A DNA stretch of 64,000 nucleotides. Origin: Tachypleus tridentatus. Taxonomy: Eukaryota; Arthropoda; Merostomata; Xiphosura; Limulidae. Made by a program: the position numbers and the translations under genes. The notes under the pieces are model-generated. The model saw only the letters and a list, made by a program, of their open reading frames with translations. It searched no databases and was not told where the DNA came from. Location of the stretch: the NCBI RefSeq assembly GCF_004210375.1, contig NC_134834.1, positions 39,584,264 through 39,648,263 of the forward strand, in the 5' to 3' direction. Positions 58,761-64,000 of this stretch are shown here, one piece after another (the first letter of the stretch is position 1; each line of letters begins with the position of its first letter).

Positions 58761-59392
58761 CAGGTGACTGCCCATAAGCCCCCTATGCCTAATGAGGCAG
58801 GTAGACAGCGACGGATCAGTGCCTGTTGCCCAGGGACTGCCCGGTTTAGGGGGGCGGCGACTGATCAATGGCACTAAATAGCACCCCCACCATCGTAGAC
58901 GACACCTAGCAAGTATCCTTATGTCAATATGGACACCCTTAAAACCGGTGACTTTCACCTACCGTGTTGTGTCTGCTAATAGCAGCATCAGCAGCTGGAG
59001 TGTTCTCTCCAGGACTCAGATTGAGCCATTGATCATCTAGAAGATTTCTCATCCGCCTGGAGGACACTCACTCCTCCTCCTTTCTGTCAGGGCCAGTCCT
59101 GTAGCCTTTAGATAAAAATCCTACTCTACAAGGCAGCAGAACTATTTAACCCATGGTGGTTATTAGGGCGTGTCCACAATCCGATGGGCCATGCACATCG
59201 CGCCGCTGGAACTCAAGATGCTCTGATATCCCTTACAGTTTAGCCTGGGGCCGTGAGGTCCCTAGTTACAGTGTGTTGCCACGGAAAGGCACTGCAAGAG
59301 TACTAGTGCAGGAGAGGTTCTGTAACGGCAGAGAGAGACTTACACAGTCCGCTCCTCTTTCCACCTGTAGGCTAGCCAGCGGAGGCAACTGA
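58761..59392. other. GC-richer interval, probable LINE 5' region
   Basis: No recognisable domain on either strand. Composition matches the LINE rather than the AT-rich flank, so it is probably LINE 5' UTR or ORF1 remnant (minus strand). Confidence 0.4.
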
Positions 59393-59403
59393 AAGCGAAA
59401 ATG

Positions 59404-59681
59404 TTTGTTTGTTTGTTTTTGAATTTCGCACAAAGCTACTCGAGGGCTATCTGTGCTAGCCGTCCCTAATTTAGCAATGTAAGACTAGAGGGACGGCAGC
59501 TAGTCATCACCACCCACCGCCAACACTTGGGCTACTCTTTTACCAACGAATAGTGGGATTGACCGTCACATTATAACGCCCCCACGGCTGGGAGGGCGAG
59601 CATGTTTGGCGCGACGCGGGCGCGAACCCGCGACCCTCGGATTACGAGTCGCACGCCTTACGCGTTTGGCCATGCCGGGCC
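59404..59681 (-). mobile_element. SINE-A copy, full length, young
   Basis: Complete 278-bp copy of the GC-rich-head subtype, flanked by a perfect 11-bp duplication AAGCGAAAATG (59393-59403 and 59682-59692). It is the best copy in the window for a consensus. Confidence 0.95.
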
Positions 59682-59692
59682 AAGCGAAAATG

Positions 59693-60548
59693 TAGAAGCA
59701 CTACACTACGCCCACTACCACACTAGTCGCATTACTACACCCTGTAGTAGCACCACTACCAACACTATTTGCTGTTCTAAGTTTTTACTTATTTTCACGG
59801 TTTCAAAGAAAATAGTTTTTTTCACAGATCAAATTTGGTGTACAAAAATGTATTTCGAATCTAAAATTGTAATAAGAAGGGTACAGATAGCTAGAGGAGA
59901 AATGCATTAGATAGCTTTCAATTAATTGCATTTAAGCTACGTAATTTAACTCTTCAAGAATATTTTTTATTCTAACCTACGTGTACAGACAAATTATACA
60001 TATTTTTGACGTAATTTAAAAGTTCAGAATTGCTTTTCAAATACACAATATTAAATTTTAATAATTTTAAACATCAAAAAACCTGAAAAGGCTTAACAGT
60101 TGAAAAGCTTAGATAAAAGACATTATTAGAATATAAAATTTCGCTCTAGTGGGTAGGCGGAAGTTCAGAGTTTTACAGCTCCCGAACCTGGTGTGCGATT
60201 GCCTGCGGTGAACAGTTTATATAAACATTTGTTTAGCCTTGAGCTAAAAACAATCAAACAAGCGGTGTTTACGTACGTCTAAATAAATTTTAACACCAAA
60301 GAAGTTATGCTAAACATAAAAGGAACAGATATGTTTCCACATACATTACCTTGGTTTTTAATTCATTACTCCTAGCATGTTTGATGATCTAAATTTAACC
60401 CTATTTTCTATCTACTTTTCGAGAATTTCAATAGTATCATTGTAGCCATAGAGGGCCATTATTTTTTAGTTTGTGGTAACTATTTGAAATTTTGTTTCGA
60501 ATTAAATTTAAACTTGATGTTATAGGCTTGAGAAAGATATAACCGTAA
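59693..60548. other. No gene; possible tRNA-like SINE fragment
   Basis: A short CACTAC-rich stretch (59697-59765) follows the SINE. At about 60148-60225, GTGGGTAGGCGGAAGTTCAG...GAACCTGGTGTGCGATTGCC faintly resembles a SINE-B head. Confidence 0.3.
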
Positions 60549-60818
60549 GTTTATTTGGTTTTAATTTCGCGCAAATTCACACGAGGTCTATCTGCAATAT
60601 CCGTTCCTAATTTAATAGTTTAAGACTAGAGTGAAGAAAGCTAATTATCACCACCCACCGCTAACTCTGGAGCTACTCTTTTACCAACGAACAATGGGAT
60701 TGACCGTCGCATTATAACGCCCACACGGCTTGCGAGCATATTTGGTGTGATGGGGATTCAAACCCGCGATGCTTGAATTAGGAATCGAGTGCTTTAACCA
60801 CCTGGTCATGTCGGGCCT
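60549..60818 (-). mobile_element. SINE-A copy
   Basis: Minus-strand copy, moderately diverged (TTAATTTCGCGCAAATTCAC to CCACCTGGTCATGTCGGGCC), with a small deletion at the CGGCTTGCGAGC junction. Confidence 0.85.
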
Positions 60819-61464
60819 ATTATGGCCGACTATTTCATCATATTGTCATTTCAACTTTGAATGTTATGATAATTTACAGAGTGCACTATTTTTATAACTC
60901 TCTCTAGTGAATATTATTCAGGATTCAAACTATGTTGAACATTACGAATAATGTATACAGGTTTTTGAAAGGTGTTTGAGAACTTTTCTTGGTAATATTT
61001 TTGTGAAAAAAAATTTAAATCTTTCTAAGAAAACGTTACGAGGAAAGTGTTGGAAAACCAAACTAAAAAACTAAAAATACCCATAATGCGACATCACTTG
61101 TTGGATTTTGTATAGTTTTGCTATTAATTATTCACGTCACACGTGTGTCCCATTACGTACGTATACATATATTGAATTCTAATGTCCACAAGATTTCCGG
61201 GTGTATAAATCAGATAGGGGAGAATCCTGCTGTTGATTTGTGTACTTTTAGTGTTAATTACGTAATATGTAGGCATATCATGCGTTTTATATAATTTTAT
61301 TTTAATGTAAAATTATCAAAATAATTTTCATTTATCATATTTATGTTCACGTTAAGGATTCGTTTTCTTTCACATAAAAGACGAAATAGAAAGGAGACTT
61401 TGTGACGTAGTAGCATTCTTTGATTGGCCATACACTCTATTGTGTAAATCACTTGTCTTTATCC
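60819..61464. other. No recognisable feature
   Basis: AT-rich interval. Confidence 0.4.
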
Positions 61465-61560
61465 CAGGGATCACCAACCTACGGCCTGCGAGCCGGATAC
61501 AGCCCTCGAGGTCATTTTGTCCGGCCCCTCCAGCAGCTATCCGCTTGAAAATAAAAAGTG
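61465..61560 (+). mobile_element. hAT terminus (CAGGG...CGGCC type)
   Basis: CAGGGATCACCAACCTACGG, CTGCGAGCCGGATACAGCCC and TTTTGTCCGGCCC form the typical hairpin-rich end of hAT elements of the SPIN/Zaphod type. The other end was not found, so this is one broken terminus. Confidence 0.6.
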
Positions 61561-61689
61561 ACATTTCATCAACTGTCCGACTGTCATAACAAAATAAATC
61601 ACACCGATAGTCGCTTTAAGCTGGCAAACACAAGACGTTATGATAAAAAGAAACACGCGCATTTTTAACCAATAGGAAAATTCTTCTTT

Positions 61690-61910
61690 CTTACTCAATA
61701 GAGCAGAACCAAATTGAACATATATATAGGATATTCTGGAACAATGCTTGAAACAGTATTTTTCCCATTCATCAAGAAGGCATGAGTTGACTGACTTTAT
61801 CGTGAAAGAGTGGTGCTGCATTCCCCCTGAAGAATTTCAGGCACTGGTAGATTCTTTGTCACGATGCATACAGGATATACATTGTGGCCCAACATCGTAT
61901 TAAGTGACTA
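61690..61910 (+). pseudogene. Tc1-like transposase C-terminal fragment
   Basis: Plus strand reads DILEQCLKQYF, then VKEWCCIPPEEFQALVDSLS and CIQDIHCGPTSY followed by a stop near 61901. This matches the end of Tc1 transposases (W-x-x-IP-x-E-x-F-x-x-LV). It is distinct in position from the Tc1 at 12030-12985. Confidence 0.75.
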
Positions 61911-61999
61911 TACTTAGATGTTTTCATTTGTTGGCCATTACTTACATTCCCCATTTATTAGGCAAAGATTTTATATTTTTCTATATCTTCTCTAGCTCT

Positions 62000-63000
62000 T
62001 CAGCGCTCATAATTATCATTTCAATGCATCAACATAGATTTTTGTACAGCATAAACAGGTGAAGTTATTCAGCTCTATTTCCTGCAGAAACTTTTAGTTC
62101 GCTGGTACTTTTAGTAGCTCTAGTTAACATTGTGTTAATATGTTTAATGAATTTTTGTTGTCTATTGAAGATTCCTCCCTTCCCAAATGTTTCTTCTGGG
62201 TGGAAGACATTGTCTATAAATAATACTGAAGGCTTGTCATCATCAGTATATCTGTTGTTGAATGTGCAGAACAAGACAGTATTCTGGAATACTTGATAAC
62301 CATTCTCGTGTCATTGCATCACTGAATCACCGTGTTAAGAGATAATTACTGCTTTTATGGGTGCTCTGCTATACTAGAATGCTTACAGTAAAGATTAAAA
62401 AACAACATCTGGCTGGAAATTTAGGGTTGGTATGTCAAAGAGAACTAGCAAGAGTGGTTATACTTGAAGCAGACTGGTGATAATGATGAACCGATCTGAC
62501 TTACAGCTTTTGTCCTTCATGATTCATCTTTCGATATGTAGTACTGCTAAAAACTATATTTCACATGTTATACTAACACTTGTTTTGCGTTCTTTGTCGA
62601 AGCAAATGGACTACTCAGCTCTATTGTAGGGATCTTATAGCTCTAAAGCTACTTCCAAAGTGTTATGACCCGCTTTAAAGTCTTGCTATACATATATCAA
62701 CGGCAAATTCAGCAGCATTATTTCTGGTTTCTTGTCTATCATGTTAACCATCTAATAATGATGATGGCAGTATATGTTTAGTTTCACGGATAAACCTTCC
62801 AGCTACAGCTTTCTCTGCGTTCTTACCAATTACATTTAGTAATGATGATTCGATAATGGGAATGATCCGTCACGAGTTTTAAAATGGCAATACTCCAATT
62901 CTGACCTCGATAGGTTTTCAAGCCCACAACGTCCTACATGAAAAACAGGTTTTCACTTTCTGCATCCATTTGTGGAAGATGTTTTTTCCTAATAACACAG
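62000..63000 (-). pseudogene. Second LINE reverse transcriptase remnant
   Basis: Minus-strand fragments SLLNVIGKNAEKAVAGRFIR near 62855-62790 (RT block before the template-binding region) and RQQKFIKHINTMLTRATKST near 62170-62110 (thumb, matching FDRQLNFSKHVNELIVRATN of the first LINE). The catalytic FADD was not found. It is heavily decayed. Confidence 0.65.
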
Positions 63001-63249
63001 CAAGGCGAGAATGGTTAAAGGTAACTAAGAAAGTAAATTATTTTGTACAAAAGACCTACAGTAGGTTACGAAATATATCTTCTCAAGTTTGTACTCAAGC
63101 TCAATAATAATCTCTTATTTGTAAGCAATATAAGAGAAATATATCTGGATCACTTATTGCTAATACTTTAAGACAGATTAAAAACTGATTTAATTAATAC
63201 CACGACTTCTTTAATACACAGAACGTTGCTCTATTCGTTTCAGCAATTG

Positions 63250-63357
63250 TACCCGTCATGGCCAGGTGGTTAAGGCGCTTGACTCGTAATCCGAGGGGCG
63301 TGGGTTCGGATCCCCGTCACACCAAACACGCTAACCCTTTCAGCCGTGCGGGCGTTA
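63250..63357 (+). mobile_element. SINE-A head, 3' truncated
   Basis: tRNA-like head CATGGCCAGGTGGTTAAGGC, loop CTCGTAA, GGGTTCGGATCCCC and CCA, then CGTGCGGGCGTTATGTG before similarity stops. It looks tRNA-like but the adjoining SINE body shows it is not a tRNA gene. Confidence 0.85.
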
Positions 63358-63610
63358 TGTGTAACCATTTTGAAATAATACAAAATCATAAGTTATTTTA
63401 TCCATACCACAAAATTCCATTGTAATTAATCATTTTCATTCAGAAAACTGTATCTGGTCTGAAAAAAAAGCTTTTGAACATCAATCTTTCTTCGTGAGAC
63501 TATTACAACAACAAAAGACAAGTTTACTTGTGAATACATTTTGCAAAGGCTGAGAGATTATGTGGGGGAATTTTGAACTTTTGACTGGTTGTGCTGATTT
63601 CTCCAAGCCA

Positions 63611-63652
<42 letters not shown>

Positions 63653-63777
63653 TTAGAATCTCGTTAATCCATTCATGCACATCTCTAATTAGATGACGAG
63701 GCCTTTCGCTATCGATATTACAAATTACCCATGTTAAACATAAATGAAAGGAAAGATCAAAGCGGTATCAATCAATC
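63358..63777. other. No recognisable feature
   Basis: Moderately AT-rich sequence left of the last open frame; possibly continues the unidentified coding remnant. Confidence 0.35.
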
Positions 63778-63999
63778 CTACCAAGCGAGATGATCTTCGT
63801 TATTCGCCTTCCATAAAATATCGAGCGTGTATAGGATTGTACACCGACACAAGAACTCTTCGAAATATTTGGACTTAATGTCCAGATCAGCTAGAACTTC
63901 CATATTAATGGGAAACCAAGTGCCACGGGTACCAATGGGTAGACCATGAAAAACAACGGAAGAGGTACCAGTCAGTTCTTTAATTTGTGGTGCTAGATC
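63778..63999 (-). pseudogene. Unidentified coding fragment running off the window
   Basis: A 73-residue minus-strand frame, open at the window edge, reads LAPQIKELTGTSSVVFHGLP, IGTRGTWFPINMEVLADLDI and CRCTILYTLDILWKANNED before a stop. No ATG opens it. The hydrophobic spacing is protein-like, and the repeat-rich context suggests a retroelement polyprotein C-terminus, but I cannot name the family. Confidence 0.35.
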
Positions 64000-64000
64000 T

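Noticed and set aside
63250..63325. tRNA-Thr(CGT)-like gene
   Set aside because: The tRNA-shaped head continues into the SINE-A body, as in about 20 other places. None of the heads stands alone, so they are SINE promoters, not tRNA genes.
1..64000. A novel multi-gene system such as a defence or biosynthetic cluster
   Set aside because: Apart from one zinc-finger gene, every coding match belongs to a mobile element or repeated family; there is no set of intact neighbouring genes to form a system.

Overview
This is animal nuclear DNA, not bacterial: AT-rich, with one spliced gene and otherwise dominated by transposable elements and satellite-like repeats. About 20 copies of one roughly 275-bp tRNA-derived SINE (here SINE-A), plus two smaller tRNA-derived families (SINE-B and SINE-C), Penelope-like elements, hAT, Tc1, Tigger and LINE copies suggest an arthropod. 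From memory of the SINE type my best guess is a chelicerate such as a horseshoe crab; this is an inference and the sequence alone does not prove it.

The only host gene I can support lies on the minus strand. Its 5' coding exon is at 31532-32039 and its last coding exon at 8051-8307, separated by a 23.2-kb intron with GT/AG ends and a phase-1 junction that restores the linker between zinc fingers 1 and 2. It encodes a 254-residue protein with an N-terminal FRPW tetrapeptide and three C-terminal C2H2 fingers, which resembles Huckebein-type repressors. Most of the left half of the window is therefore intron of this gene or its 3' flank.

Layout. 1-1518: 3' part of a Tigger/pogo DNA transposon. 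1723-5793: a complete but decayed hAT element (ZMYM1-like transposase) with a perfect 8-bp target duplication. About 5975-6930: LTR-like repeat copy 1, carrying a SINE-A. 8051-8307: zinc-finger exon 2. 8998-10050: minisatellite. 12030-12985: Tc1 remnant split by a SINE. 13116-15667: complete Penelope-like element (RT plus GIY-YIG) with 122-bp inverted termini that carry a hammerhead-like motif. 16135-16886: LTR-like repeat copy 2 (inverted), interrupted by a 183-bp palindromic miniature of the Penelope element. 19840-21165: a second, older Penelope-like remnant. 21650-22128: Ty3/gypsy pol remnant, interrupted by a second complete hAT (22129-24655, ZBED/BED-finger type). 31532-32039: zinc-finger exon 1. 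32760-33340: 49-bp minisatellite. 35188-40063: a 4.9-kb minisatellite with a unit of about 56 bp, itself invaded by a SINE-A, a SINE-B and a 141-bp hAT MITE. 43085-43378 and 48240-48810: further tandem arrays. About 44000-44305: probable piggyBac remnant. 49070-50205: degenerate copy of a multicopy arthropod protein family. 55025-58760: minus-strand LINE with endonuclease, reverse transcriptase and RNase H, all broken. 61465-63000: hAT tip, Tc1 fragment and a second LINE RT remnant. 63778-63999: short unidentified open frame running off the window.

None of the transposon genes is intact: all have stops, frameshifts or lost catalytic residues. I found no convincing novel multi-gene system. The points most worth a second look are the Penelope termini and their palindromic miniature, the FRPW-plus-three-finger gene with its very large intron, the shared 3' tail of three SINE families, and the large minisatellite.
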